Counted from the stretch's first letter, positions 12,882 to 25,935 are shown. The stretch is DNA of 64,000 bases from Aspidiotus rigidus (GCA_035079385.1 JAVHKY010000034.1:5084001-5148000), one strand, 5' to 3'. The notes: a model not told the origin generated them from the letters alone. Made by a program: numbers and translations.

Positions 12882-12915
<34 letters not shown>

Positions 12916-13080
12916 GAGAAGTTGACTTCACATTGACTCCAGGTTGACTTCAATTCAAGGTCAATTTGAAATGAATCAATATTAAATCTCAGAAACCTTC
13001 AAATAAACTTCTAATCAACTCAACAGAACAGTCGATTACCGGTAAATAGGAAAATTTAGAGAAGTTGACCCCAAATTCAC
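9228..13080. repeat. Homogeneous satellite array, ~14 units of 272-290 bp
   Basis: Near-identical units start with TTGGAGAAGTTGACT at about 9228, 9510, 9793, 10071, 10350, 10636, 10922, 11208, 11498, 11786, 12069, 12352, 12624 and 12913. The last is cut at 13080. Each unit ends in TTTTAGGT(A/G) plus a poly(A) tract whose length explains most of the length differences. Each unit consists of two diverged halves of about 140 bp: GGAGAAGTTGACTTCA... and AGAGAAGTTGACCCCA.... It is therefore a dimer built on the monomer found in both flanks. Variant positions (TTCTATTC/TTCAATTC, GTCAATT/GTCGATT, AGCTCAACG/AGATCAACG, ACCCAAACAGAGC/ATCCAAACAAAGC) divide the units into subtypes. No coding capacity. 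Confidence 0.97.
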
Positions 13081-15120
13081 AGGTCAATCTGAAGTCAATC
13101 AGTGCAAATTATCAGAAAACTTCAAATTAACTTGAGAGTGACCAAATGAAGCTATCAATAATTGTAGGCTGATGAGAAAATTTGGAGATGTTGGCTCAAA
13201 TTGCAGACCTCAGATCAACATTAATCAAGATTGATCTGACGTCAATAAGCGTCAATTCTCAGAACCTACAAATCAACTTGCAATCGACTTCAGGTCAATG
13301 GGAAAATTAGGAAAAGTCAACCCAAACTTGATTTCAAATTGACGTCAATTTGAGGTCGATTGAAGGTCAACCATCAGCGTAAATTATCAACAACAAATCA
13401 ACTTAAAATCAACGCGACTCAAAATTGACCCGGAACTGATGCGTGACAAATACACTGAGATTGAGTCGTCAATTATTGACCCCACATCAACTTGATATTG
13501 ACATCGACCTGATTAATGTTTGACCAGTGAAGTGTTATGGTCAACTTGATTTACACATAATTTTGACGTCGATTTTAAATCGCTATCAAAATCCAATGTC
13601 AAGAGCCGACTTATTTTTGACCTGAATTCTGGAACACTTTAATTATCAATTTGTGCACTTACAATCTGCGTATTTTTGACGTCACTTGGTGGTATGTTGA
13701 TGATGAAAGTCGTCATTTATTTCATATACCAGGAGTTGACTTAATTTGGACACTGACTATGAGTCAAAGAAACATAATGAGGAGTTGATTTTCAATCGAC
13801 TTCTAATCATTTACAGGGATTTGCGATTGACCTAAGGTGGAAATAAGTGGACTCAAAATTGGAAATTAGGGTCAATTTTTAGTCAAATTTCGGTGAAAAT
13901 AACAATTCCACTAAGAGCCAATATGGATCTCTGGGATATTGGATAGAGCAAAAATAGTATGGGAAGATAATTTTTTCCTCACACTCATATACTCAAATGC
14001 ATTAAATATTGTGACGCAGTGATGTCCAAATATAACCCCAATGAAAGATGTTGATTCCAAGCCGACGTTGATTTGATGTCCAATCAACTCCAAATTGATT
14101 CACAATTGATGTCGGGTTTGAGTCGTTCAACTCCGCCCAATTTCAACCGCAAATTGACCCAAAATGACTGAAATTTGACCTCTATTGGCTCACTATCCAG
14201 GTCAAAATTGAGTCGACTCCCAATATTACAGATTGATGTTTATCAAAAATTGATATGTCAATCATTAGTACAGGACTTGCCGTTGACAGCGCCATAACGT
14301 CGATTTCAAAAGCAGTATCTATAGGGTTTCAGAATCAAGCTCAAAAATTAGGTAGTTGGACTTTAATTTACTGTTGATTGGAAATCGTCATCAAAATTGT
14401 GTCGATTTGACCATTCCTGCAATGTTGAAACATAATTTGAAATTCTGAATGGCCTTTCTATTATAATCATGACTGCGCGTAGTAAAGTCACCAAACTAAC
14501 AAAACCATCTATTGATGCTACAAGGCAGTTGATTTCAGGTCGATAAAAGAATTTGGAAAAGTCGACTCGAAGTTTACTCCAGATTAACGTCAATTTGGTG
14601 TCGACCAGCGCACATTACCAAAGAACTAAAATTGACTTACAATGAACCCAATAGAGAACCGATTTCAGGAAGACAGAAAAATTTGCCAAAGTCCCCTCAG
14701 AATCAACTTCATTGATATTCAAATTCGAACAGCGTAAATTACTTACCAAAGAGCTCCAAATCAACTGGAAATCGATTTTACGTCGATAAAAAATTGGGAG
14801 AAGTCGACCCAAATTTTATCCATGGTATTGACGCGCGGAAAATAAAGTGACATAGAGTCGAGGTTTGTCAATCCCTCATCAAACTGATATCGAAGTGGAT
14901 CTCAATTACACTTTTGACCAGTGCAGCAATTGTCGAATCGACGCACCCAAAATCAACGTCGACTTTCAGTTGACATTTTTATACAAAAGAAGTTGACTCA
15001 ATGTCGACATCGACAATAAATCGATGGAATAAAATGAGCGGTCGATTTTCAGTAATTTTGGGTCGATTTACAATCAACTGTAGTCGGAATTAAATCGATA
15101 TAACGATTCGGTTAATTAAG
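13081..15120. repeat. Diverged TTGAC-rich monomers, right flank of the array
   Basis: Starts abruptly with AGGTCAATCTGAAGTCAATC after the truncated last unit. Same vocabulary as the left flank, for example GGTCGATAAAAGAATTTGG at 14540. A block around 13950-14060 resembles 8700-8830 (CTCATATA, then CCCAATGAA), hinting at an older, larger duplication. A plus-strand hairpin-like repeat of GCTTCATCC/GGATGAAGC also lies at 8651-8700. Confidence 0.65.
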
Positions 15121-15726
15121 GAGTCAATTTGGAGACAATACGGTTCTTTCTTCGAACGAAGAGAGGTAATTCTTTCCTCATTTTCTTAATATCTGTCTGA
15201 AATACATTATGATTTTTTCACCGTCATTTATACCAAAACATAACATGACATACGCTTATCAAAAAGTTGTATCTAGATTCACATCTCATGTTATTTTAGT
15301 CGACTGATTGAAAAACAAAACTGAATCAAGTACATAATTCGAGCCAACTCTAGACTGATAAAGTTCATGAATTTTCAAACCGAGGGACAAAACATCTAAC
15401 CAATTCGGAACTATAATGTAATGATGGGAGTTTAGTCCCCTCTTCCTCGCACTCCAAAAATCTGGTACTATCTCTGCGTGAGAAGCGTGTATTTCACCCT
15501 GTTTTATATAGAAGATCGCACAGTGGGACACGATCTAATACAATCTAGATCCATTAAATATTCAGTCGGTATTATTTGACGACACTGACGAGGGTACGTC
15601 TAATTTTATATACTAGATTTTTTAGTCGACCGGATTGAAACTCTCTTCTCTTTCGACTTGGAAAAATTATTCTATTCCGTTATACTTATAATATTAAAGT
15701 CTTATTTGATTTGCGGTTATACTTAC
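15121..15726 (-). other. toy: Start of toy intron 3
   Basis: The 5' end of the intron downstream of the second paired-domain exon (donor GTAAGT). Minus ORF 15286-15531 has no recognisable content. The intron continues to and beyond base 1. Confidence 0.6.
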
Positions 15727-15907
15727 ACTAGGAATATTATCGTTGGTGCAAACACCCTCGGCCAGCAATCTGTCTCGTATTTCCCACGCGAATATGGAAG
15801 GGCATTCCCGTTTGAAAGCGGCGATCTTAGCGACGACGCCATTCGTAGCTACTCGTGGCTTCGAACCGCCTATCGCTCTCGGTTTAATTGAACCAGTTTC
15901 GTAATAC
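15727..15907 (-). CDS. toy: toy paired-domain exon 2 (RED subdomain)
   Basis: The exon is 181 bp: one base completing Arg plus exactly 60 codons, from [14 protein letters not shown] through [10 protein letters not shown] to TNDNIPS. The acceptor is GCGCAG|G and the donor AGT|GTAAGT. It ends after Asn-Ile-Pro-Ser, the intron position I recall as conserved in animal Pax6 genes. It covers the linker and most of the second (RED) helical subdomain of the paired domain. SIKPR again points to toy rather than eyeless (SIRPR). The stretch after PRVAT reads [10 protein letters not shown], which differs from the commoner VVxKIAxY; these look like ordinary substitutions. The next exon should begin V-S-S-I-N-R-V-L-R-N. 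I looked for that on the minus strand down to position 1 and did not find it. Confidence 0.93.
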
Positions 15908-17089
<1,182 letters not shown>

Positions 17090-19580
17090 CCATAGTGACC
17101 CACCTCCTCCTTCCCACCGAACTGTCAGGTTCAAATGAATTCTTTTGCTTTTTTTGGGCCCTCTTCCCACCGAAACTGAGTCGTGTTTTGCGTCTTTATG
17201 GTTTTCGAACTGCTTAAACTCCTGGTCAAGCTCAACTGAACCGCATGCGATAATAAATAATGATAAAAAATAGAAGTGGGTTCGAACGTGTGACTTCTGT
17301 GCTTACAGTGATCTCGTAAACATCCCGTCTTTGAGATAACAATTGTGTGGAAATTTAAGCCAACTCTGTCGTCATTTCCGTACGGACAGGGCCAGAATTA
17401 GTTTCAGTACGCGAGTCCAGAGGTCAAAGTTTCTCGAGGACTCTCTTAGTATACAAGAAATAGGATCACAGGCTTTCAAGACATCAAGCTCTGAATTTAG
17501 GTCCATGAAAATGTCTCGGTCGATCCTTTGACACGTCACACCTTCCTCGAGCAGTCTCTTCTGGAGGTTCATATCAATAGCCCAGGGATCGGAGTTTGTC
17601 CAAGTCCTTATCGTTTAATAATAGACAATTTCAAAGCGAAGTTCGATCAAAAAATACGAAACAGTAGAAAAACCAAATCGTATTACACATTCGGTCAATC
17701 ATTGAAAATATTACAACTGAGGCAGCGATGAACGAGACATGAAGGAATATTTAAAAATCAAGGTTGCAATGTTGTGATCAACTTCCAACCCTCAAAGAGC
17801 CCACAAACTTCTCCAGGAAACTCTAAACTTGATTACTACCTGGACATCAAAAAATGGCTTCACATTCTCTACCTCCAAAACCTATTTAGTTATTTTCAAA
17901 AAAATACGCCCTATCCCCTCCCGTCAACCTCTCTTCCTACAAAATTTTGAAATTTCACTCCGAAATTCTGCTAAACTTCTCGACCTCCACTTTGATCACT
18001 AACTTACTTGGACCTACCATATTAAATTTCTGAAAGCAACATGCACAAGTGCCTTAAGCATCATTAAATTCTTCTCACACCCCTTCAAATGATGCTCCAG
18101 AAAACTATCTACTATAGCTCTATAAAACTCTTATTTGATCTAAATTAGATTACGGAGCGCCAGTATACGGTTTAGCCAACAAATCTGTCCTCTCATTACT
18201 CGACACTATTCAAACTTCTTCTCTGAGAATGGCCCTAGAAGCTTATCGCACAAGCCCTAAACTCAGTTTATGCGCTGAAGCCGCAGAACCTCCACTCTCC
18301 TTTCGTAGGCTCATACTAACTTCTAATTTCTTATCCTCTGTTTCTTAATTCCCTGATCTCCCTATATACAACACAATCTTTCTCCAAAACAATGAACCCT
18401 TTTTGACTCACAATAAACATGTCTGTCTCCAATTTGACCTTCCTCAATAAGCCTTACAAAGTAAATCCCTCTCAACCCATCTATATTACCTCCTCCCCTT
18501 GGACGCTCCCTGAACCAGACATGCGTCTCGACCTCACACAAATCCCCAAATCAAACAACATCATTATCATCCAAAACATTCGAAAGTTGTTACAAGACTA
18601 TCCTGGTTACATAATTTGCTTCTCAGACAGCTGTAAAAAATCGAATAAAACTGCTTACGCACATTCCATAAAATGGATGCCTAACTTTCCACCGTATACG
18701 AAATATTGCATCCATATTCACAGCCGAATTGATGGCTATATTCTCCTGCCTTTCCCATCTCTCTAAACTCCCTCCAAACGGCAAAATTCTTTGCCTTACT
18801 GACACACTTTCTTCTCAACACTCCATGATGAACATCTACACCACTCACCCCCTCATCCAACGCATGCACCTTACATTACTCAATTTTAACTCTATCAACA
18901 TCCAAATCACGTTCATATCGAACCAACTGATCATGATGCAATTGGTAGAGCCGCCAAAAACGCCACCTCTTTACCTAGAATAACTGACTACACCCGTCTA
19001 CCTGTATCCGATTACAAAAAGCACTACCGTTCTCTCACCCTTCAAAAATGGCAATCACTCTGGAAAAATCAAACGTCTAACAAACTTTTCAGAACTAAAC
19101 AAACCCCCAAATTCTGGTCCACCTCTGAGAAGTCCTAGACGGGAAGAGGTTGTGCTCACCTGTCTAAGAATTGGTCATAACCGAATCTCACATTCCTACC
19201 TCAACAACCCTGATCTTCTAGTTCCCCCTTCCTGTCCTTACTGCAAAGAAGGAACTTTAACAGTCGAACATTTCTTTTCCTACCCTCGACTTGCGCCTCT
19301 TTGCTCTTCCCTCAATGTTGCTTCCTCCCACTCTCAAGCACTAATAAATAATTCGGATACGATAACCCTCTCCCTCCAATACATAAGCCTCACCTAATTC
19401 TATTCTTCGTAAAAAAAAAAATTACAATAACCTACCAACACACACCTTCTTCGATTAAATATATAAAACTATTTATTAAGATTAATCTATTTTTATAATC
19501 ACTTCTAACATATATGTAATCTTACAGAGCAAATAGCCTTCAGAGTAGCTAAACTGCTCGTACAATTAAAAAAAAAAAAG
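17090..19580 (+). mobile_element. Degenerate RNase H-bearing LINE, 3' part with poly(A)
   Basis: A plus-strand copy of a non-LTR retrotransposon, 5' truncated inside the reverse transcriptase (RT). In order: remnants of the RT palm/thumb (about 17160-18120); a linker ending near 18420; an RNase H-like region with CFSDSCKKSNKTAYAHSIKW (18620-18680), a frameshifted GYILLPFPSL segment and LTDTLSSQHSMM (about 18795-18830); then the C-terminal tail LRIGHNRISHSYL with CPYC...EHFF (19160-19290). It is followed by an AT-rich 3' UTR and a poly(A) tail at 19567-19578. The key RNase H Asp lies in CFSD. Many stops and frameshifts. It matches 31095-33310 on the opposite strand over nearly its whole length. 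RNase H plus the RLRIGHTR-like tail suggests an I-like clade. Confidence 0.8.
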
Positions 19581-21440
19581 AGAATATTCTTGTTTAGAAG
19601 AGTGAGGCGATTACTCGTAATGCGGCTGTGATGACTTATGATTTCAAGTTCCTCTAAAGCAAGCCGACGCCAGTGCAGCAATTCCTTGAAACCTCGCCCA
19701 GATTCTATTAAATGGTCTGCGTAAGCAGAGGAACGAATTTTTTTGGAGGCTCAGGCTTGTTTCAATTTCAAACTTATGCAGAACATACCCATTGAATGTT
19801 AAGAAATACACCTTCTCATCTGTACACTCATTCTTATAAAAGCGTGCCGCCCCTCCTCTCCTCTCTTTCTCTCTTTCCATCTCAATTTCATTTCCTCCTC
19901 TTGCATACCTTTCGACATTCAAAGCGTCATTCTTAATCATACCATCGCATGGACTTTTAAATAATGATATGTCCTATACGCGATACATTGTATAGGGGTT
20001 GTGAAAATGAATTGCAGCTTAATGACGGATTAAGTTGTACACAGAGGAGCGTAAAAAAAGACTTGTCGCAACAATTTAAAGATACACTTTGATAAAGTTA
20101 GTAAAAAAGGAAGGAATTCCTTATACAGCGTGCAAACGGTTCCAAAAGATGACACGCGACCTGCAGTAGGCGTATATATTGCGTGCAATATTGCGTTATA
20201 CGATGAGCGTTCGTTTACACTTCACCCTGCTATCGGCTTTTACTTTACAACTTTATCGTCTCTGTGTATAGTAAATACAATGTGTATAAGTTGGTGCTGT
20301 AATTAAGACATTTTTTTTTATTTCCGCTTTTGAAATCGGCTCGTTTGATACGCCGCGCTAACGTAAGGCCGCAGCGTCGTACCGCATTTTACATGCTCTT
20401 TTACGCCGTTCCACCGACCCATCGTCGAGGTTGTGTATGATACGCGAGTAAGTTTAATCGGTGATATAAATCAACGAACGTTTCTGAATGCTTCGGAAAA
20501 TTCGAGTGTCTAGCGACAAACTGCGAAGTTTTCATCGTCTTCTTTGATGACTATAGCGCGGAGATACAGATTTAAAGAAACTTTGTAATAATTACTAGGT
20601 ACTTGAATGTTCACAAAGCTTAAGAGGCAGTTGATGAGGACTGAAAGAAGCAAAAGAGTTGACTTGATATAATGAGGCGAAAGCAATGACAGGGTTCTGG
20701 TTGATGTGTCCAGGTTACAGAGTTGTCGAAGGGATTTTGCGAATGTTACGGCGGGGCTAAGTAGGTTGGAAGCGTTGTGTTTCGAAAGGCTGATGTGGTC
20801 TGGAATTCAGGCAAAGCGAATTGAGTAATTGAAAGAGGGAGAGGTGGATGAAGTGACTGAAGGATCAGGATTGAAGTCATGAAAATAAGCTCCGTAGTAG
20901 TAGCAAAGAGAGGTGAGTAGAACAACATAAGGAAATTAACTAATGCAAGGTCGTGACAAGTATTGGACTTGAGAAAAATTCGAGTTCTGATCTAATGCCG
21001 CGGATTTACATACAAGCTCAACAAGGCGCGAATATCTGCGTAAGGAGAAAAAAAAAAGAAAACATAACTTTTTAGTTTAGCCCGTAAGGGCACGCAATTT
21101 GTTCCAGTCCTTAGGAACGAAACTCCTAAATCCGCTAAATATTATTATTGCGTGTCAATGGAATTGGCCTGGTCTGGCCAATGTTGATATCAGTTCAGTT
21201 ATCATAATAATGGAAAAATTGGACAATCTTTACCTCACGCTTAAAGACCAAAGCAAGACTTGTGTTTTTCAAATCCACCATTCCATTTCTGTACTATGAG
21301 ATGGAAAATTCTGTAATGAAGAAAACTGAAACCTTTGAATGGTGCACCAATGTGGCGGGTGGTGCACAGGTGCAATGCACCATCCGGGAAGACTAACTTT
21401 AACAGGGAATCTGTTTTATGGGAGGATTGGGTGGTGCACA
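19581..21440. other. No supported gene
   Basis: Unique sequence in toy intron 1. 20200-20560 is less AT-biased and could be regulatory, but I see no specific motif grammar. A degenerate minus frame at 20746-20928 is Pro/Leu-rich and unconvincing. Confidence 0.4.
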
Positions 21441-21610
21441 AGAGAGCCCGTTAGCTACTCAGCTAACTAACAGCATACTAGGTTGAGCCTGAGGAGGAAC
21501 AGGAAATAAGAGAAGCGAGTGAACCTAAAGCTTATACTAGACTAGACTTGACTTAGGCCAAGTGTAACGAAAGCTAAAGCCTTGTATGCTGTATGTTACG
21601 GCTAGTATAA
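21440..21610. repeat. CTAG-rich degenerate repeat, copy 1
   Basis: Contains TACTAGACTAGACTTGACTT, GGCTAGTATAATG and short GTGAACCTAA-like words that recur at 22680-22950 and 61760-62345. Confidence 0.4.
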
Positions 21611-21642
21611 TGAAGACTAAGGATAAAGGTTCCAACGTAATT

Positions 21643-21899
21643 GCCAAAAATGCAAATGGCGTAGATTCTTTATCAGTTTTGTTTTGCCTAGCGCGATCTA
21701 AAATTAGCCTTCTTAGTCAAAGAAAAAACACAAAATTCTACAGCGACGTTTTAGTCATGGAACAAAATAAAATTAATTTAAGAGTTGCACTTTTTAGCAT
21801 AGTATGGAAAAGTTCTCATGAGGAGACAAGGAAAAAAAAATTGAAGTCAACAGGGGAATAAGGAGGAATGTCCACACGAAACGAGCTGGAGAAACGGTC
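21643..21899 (+). repeat. Dispersed repeat with conserved ORF-like frame, copy A
   Basis: Runs from GCCAAAAATGCAAATG to GAGCTGGAGAAACGGT and aligns in the same orientation with 28084-28330. Both copies are open in the same frame for about 70 codons, sharing LFCLARSKISLL, FYSDVLVM and FSI. The shared frame suggests a former coding region, probably of a mobile element. I do not recognise the protein. Confidence 0.7.
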
Positions 21900-22442
21900 T
21901 TTTATAAAATATGCAAAAGATTCAATCTTCCAGATCCTTTCTTTTGTACATTCTTCCTTTCTCCCTTATACCCTTTTTTTGTATTTGTGATAGTATCTCG
22001 GGGCATTATTACTTGTTTTTCCTTGAAATTTCCACTTGGTTACGTGCTTGTGCCTTTTAACTGACTGCCTTATACTATGACACGTAGTTTAGAAGAATCC
22101 ATTGATTTTAGAGGAGATAGAGATTATTGAACATAAAAATGGTACAGCCTCCGAATTACTGAACGACACCGAGCATGATTTGTTGGGCACTTTCGTGACT
22201 CATATTTTCGAGTTGGTACTTGAATAACGCTACCTCGCCAACTCTCTTGTACGTATCTTATGTGCCATTCTTGGGCTACTTGCGATTTATACCTGAAGAT
22301 GAAATGTCAGCATTTCGAAACAGGTCGTTTTAACTCTGACAAACTTTTACAGACACGTCAATTATTATGGTCGTAATGAAAACATATCTTTTCTCATCAT
22401 CGCAACTCCTCAAAAATTTCTTACGTACCAGTAATTATTATT

Positions 22443-22600
22443 CTATAGGTTTAGAGGAGACACACAGGCGTGTAACGAGAAGAAAAACACAATTTTTAGT
22501 CACCAAAAAGAGTGTAATGTGGTCCACAAAAAAATTGATAGTCAAAATTTTATTAAAAAGTCAAAATAAAGTAATTAGAAACAATGAAATTAGCTTAAAA
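22443..22600. repeat. Outer inverted repeat, left arm
   Basis: Blocks TATAGGTTTAGAGG, GTAACGAGAAGAAAAACAC, TTTTTAGTCACCAAAA and TGTGGTCC reappear in inverted order at 25720-25935. The pair brackets the element at 23288-25678. Confidence 0.7.
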
Positions 22601-22677
22601 TATAAGTCTAGTGTGCAAAATCGAATAATTCAATGTTATGTGAGGACGTTGTTCCGGTCGTTCGCCCTCCTTCTTGA

Positions 22678-22960
22678 TCTAGTGTAAGTCTAGTTTACAA
22701 TATTTTAAGCTAATAGCTTTTGGGGGTCAAACAAGCGGCAAGCTAATACCTCATGAGGGGCTTACTCGCGTGCTCCGTCTAGTATAAGTCTAGTTTAGAA
22801 AAATATTTAAAACTGATAGCATATCGGGAGCTCGCTCGCTCCGCACGTTCGCCCCCTTGTCTAGTTTGGAATATTCGAATCTAGTAATTTATGGGGGGGT
22901 TCACAGCTTTTGGGGGCAATGAAGACTATAGTATACTGAAGGCTATTAACTACTTGTGAC
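22678..22960. repeat. ~100-bp degenerate tandem repeat, CTAG-rich, copy 2
   Basis: Three loose units start with TCTAGT(G/A)TAAGTCTAGTTT-like sequence at about 22678, 22777 and 22858. Each is followed by an AATATTT block and a G-rich or CTCGCTCG-like block. Related to 21440-21610 and 61760-62345. Confidence 0.55.
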
Positions 22961-23082
22961 GGACGGACGCACGCAAATTTCAAAATCAGTGTAGGGGTCA
23001 GAGCACAGATATGAAAAATGTCCGGACAGACACATGCATCAAGGCATCAGTATTTCGAATTTTTTTCCCAAGTCCCAAGGTT

Positions 23083-23112
23083 GGACGGACGGACGGACGG
23101 ACGCACGCACGA
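23083..23112. repeat. GGAC-type microsatellite
   Basis: Short run of GGAC passing into GCAC units. A similar imperfect run of GGAC/GCAC is at 22960-22976, after which CGAAGTCAGGGTAGGGGTC / AAAATCAGTGTAGGGGTC is repeated, so the surrounding ~150 bp is itself duplicated. Confidence 0.85.
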
Positions 23113-23929
23113 AAATTTCGAAGTCAGGGTAGGGGTCAGAGCAAAGACATGAAACATGTTAAAACAATAAAATTAAAATTCTATTTTCTGGACGCTCGAA
23201 ACCTGGTTGTACATATTATTCAAATCCAATATTTAGTTTACTTCCTATGTTCTTTCACCAATTTATTCGATTTTCGAGTTTCTAGTCCAAAAACTCGAAA
23301 CCCAAAAAATTGGACCCATCCGCTCACCCACATGGGCTGCAGAGTCATTTTTAGGCCTAAAATCCAAGTGGCTGTATTTCAGGCAAGAATGATCGCACAG
23401 CAATGTAACTTGAGGACATTTTAGTATATGTGAGCGTTCATCCATGGTATTTTTTTCAAAAAAAATCATTCATATTTTCCCTAGTTTCTAACAATAACAA
23501 TACTTCAAACTTGAATATTCAACAAAATCGGGGGGGGGGGGCACCTGGGGAAAATTATTCATTTGAAGCGCCATACTCTCTAGTACAACATACATTAGTA
23601 CCATAGTCCTCGGTGAGGTGGAACACTCCCAAAAAAATCAATATTAAAATGAATTTTTGTGATTTTTCCATGGATAGCGGGGTAAACTACGACTGCTACC
23701 GCAATAGACCGCGTGGAATCAATAGTTAATGTTCGAGCTGAAAAATACGCACTCCTCCGTGAGATGAAATGGGAATGTAGATAGACCAAAAATATATTTT
23801 CAGTATATCGTTTATCGATATAGTCAATTCACACATCAATGGATTACTTAGAGTGCGTTAGATTGAGAAAAATACTTGAAAAATTCTCCAGTCGCTGAAA
23901 CAGTCTGAAAACAGTAGAGAAGCGAGACA

Positions 23930-24330
23930 CTCCACTTTTTCACCCTAGAGGACCGTAAGTTTTGGTATTTCGTTCATCAATTTGGTCGATTATAATGTAA
24001 ACACGTCCACCGAGTTCGAAAAAAAAAAGTCAAAAAATTCTTTAGATGATGGAACGTTCTGGAAGTGACAAGTAATCGAGAAAATCCAGTTTTTCAACCT
24101 GGAGGACTGTGAGTTTTGGTATTTCGTTCACCAATTAAGGTCAATTATAATGTCAAAATGTCCGTCGAGTTTGAAGAAAATGGTCAAAAAATTCTCTGGT
24201 CGCTGGAACAGTCTGGAAATAGCACAAAATCGAGGAAGTCCACTTTTTCAACATGGAGAGCTGTGTTTTTTGGTACATATTTTGTTTATCAATTACGTCA
24301 AATCTTATGCAAATACATCCACCGAGCTGG
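23930..24330. repeat. ~155-bp tandem repeat, three units
   Basis: Units share CCAC(T)TTTTCA, GGAG(G/A)(A/G)C(C/T)GT, TTTGGTA and GTC(C/G)(A/G)(C/T)CGAG followed by GTCAAAAAATTCT. They begin near 23932, 24086 and 24238. Confidence 0.7.
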
Positions 24331-24459
24331 AAAAAGTTGATCAAACACAACGAAAGACACAATACTTACGTGCGGGGGTAATATTAAAGAAGGGGGGTTG
24401 CTGGTAAATGAAAAACACAAGCGAAGCATCGTGCATACAAGTATGATCACTGGCGTCGT

Positions 24460-25420
24460 TAGAACACGAATTTTCGGTTCGGAAAGTGATCGGAGACTTC
24501 TTTTGGTGCGAATATGGCAAAAAATTGATTTTTGAAGCTTCATAGTCGAATTTCTCCCCTTAAAATTGGTCGTACGTTCGCGGCTTGTATCTGTATGAAT
24601 TTCTCGCTGAATTTTCATTCTAGATGACCAATTTTTGGGAGAAAAAATTTTTCCAGCCAAAAAAACACCAAGGGTACACCTTGGTTTTTTTTCGATTTTT
24701 GTCGATTTTTTTCAAAATCGAGATAGAGGTCGATTCGGGTAGATTTTGAATCGTAGATCACGAATATCGCATTGAAAATTTGCGCAACCTTCGTTTTATG
24801 GGAGAAAATTGAGTTTGAAAATTCGGAAAAAATTTGCCTAATTTGATTTTTTGACGCCCCTGCATGTATTTTTCAACGTAGAACACGAATTTTCGGTTCA
24901 GAAAGTGATCGGAGCCTAATTTTGGTGCGAAAATGGCAAAACATGCTAGATGACCCATTTTTGGGAGAAAAAATTTTTCACCCAAAAAAACACCAAAGGG
25001 ACCTTTGGGTTTTTTTTCGATTTCTGTCGATTTTTTCAAAATCGAGATAGAGGTCGATTCAGGTAGATTTTGGGTCGTAGATCACGAATATCGCATTGAA
25101 AATTTGCGCAACCTTCGTTTTATGGGAGAAAATTAAGTTTGAAAATTCGGAAAAAATTTGCCAAATTTGATTTTTTGACGCCCCTGCATGTATTTTTCAA
25201 CGTAGAACGCGAAATTTTCGGTTCGGAAAGTGATCGGAGCTTTCTTTTGGTGCGAAAATGGCAAAAAATTGATTTTTGAAACTTCAGAGTCGAATTTTTC
25301 CCCTTAAAATTGGTCGTACGTTCGCGGCTTGTATCTGTATGAATTTCTCGCTGAATTTTCATTCTATATGACCCATTTTTGGGAAAAAAAATTTTTCTAC
25401 CCAAAAAAACACCAATGATT
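24460..25420. repeat. ~320-420 bp tandem/direct repeats inside element 2
   Basis: GAATTTTCGGTTC(G/A)GAAAGTG recurs at about 24466, 24888 and, with one inserted base, 25210. TCGCATTGAAAATTTGCGCA recurs at 24766 and 25091; GAGATAGAGGTCGATTC at 24719 and 25044. Copies are highly similar, so amplification is recent. Confidence 0.85.
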
Positions 25421-25719
25421 TTTTTTGAAAAAAATACCATGGATGAACGCTCACATATACTAAAATGTCCTCAAGTTACACTGCTGTGCGATCATTCTTG
25501 CCAGCTGAGATACAGCCACTTGGATTTTAGGCCTAAAAATGACTCTGCAGCCCATGCGGGTGAGTGGATAGGTCCAATTTTTTCGGTTTCGAGTTTTCTC
25601 ATTGGGGACAACATTTTGACGGACATTTGAAACATTTTTCGACCAAGGCCATTTTCCCCTGTTTACCCGGCTAGAGCCTTTTATTCGTTTTTATATTTTC
25701 ATATTATTATTATTATTCC

Positions 25720-25935
25720 TTTTGTTTTTCTGGTTTCGTAAGTTTGTTTAGTTTCAAATGTTAATTTTTTAATTTTATTGTTTCTGATTTTTGCTTTTTA
25801 ATCCTATTTTATTTTAATATGAAATTTCGACTATTAATTTTCGTGCGGACCACATGATACTCATTTTGGTGACTAAAAATGGTGTTTTTTTTTTCTCGTT
25901 ACGTGCCTATGTACGGCCTCTAAGCCTATATGACG
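25720..25935. repeat. Outer inverted repeat, right arm
   Basis: Inverted partner of 22443-22600; shares GGACCACATGAT, TTTGGTGACTAAAAA, TCTCGTTACGTGCC and CTCTAAGCCTATATGACG with it in reverse-complement form. It starts about 40 bp beyond the right end of the 23288-25678 element. Confidence 0.7.

Larger units (their letters stand above)
23288..25678. mobile_element. Second long-inverted-repeat element, left end truncated
   Basis: The left arm (23288-23480: AAAACTCGAAACCC, GGCTGCAGAG, AGGCAAGAATGATCGCA) and right arm (25415-25678, inverted) match each other and the ends of the 919-4534 element. The right terminus is GTTTACCCGGCTAGAGCC at 25678; the corresponding left ~95 bp are missing. After the left arm comes the family core with CTGCTACCGCAATAGACC (23694). 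The inside is otherwise different: three tandem units of ~150-160 bp (23930-24330) and a second set of repeats (24460-25420). No transposase. Confidence 0.7.

Noticed and set aside
9228..13080. Regular repeats that might be read as a CRISPR-like array
   Set aside because: Units are ~283 bp, near-identical throughout with no unique spacers, in eukaryotic intronic DNA.
1..15726. Remaining toy exons (VSSINRVLRN exon, homeodomain) inside the left part
   Set aside because: I scanned the minus strand for the expected start of the next exon and for homeodomain helix 3 and found neither. They probably lie left of the window.
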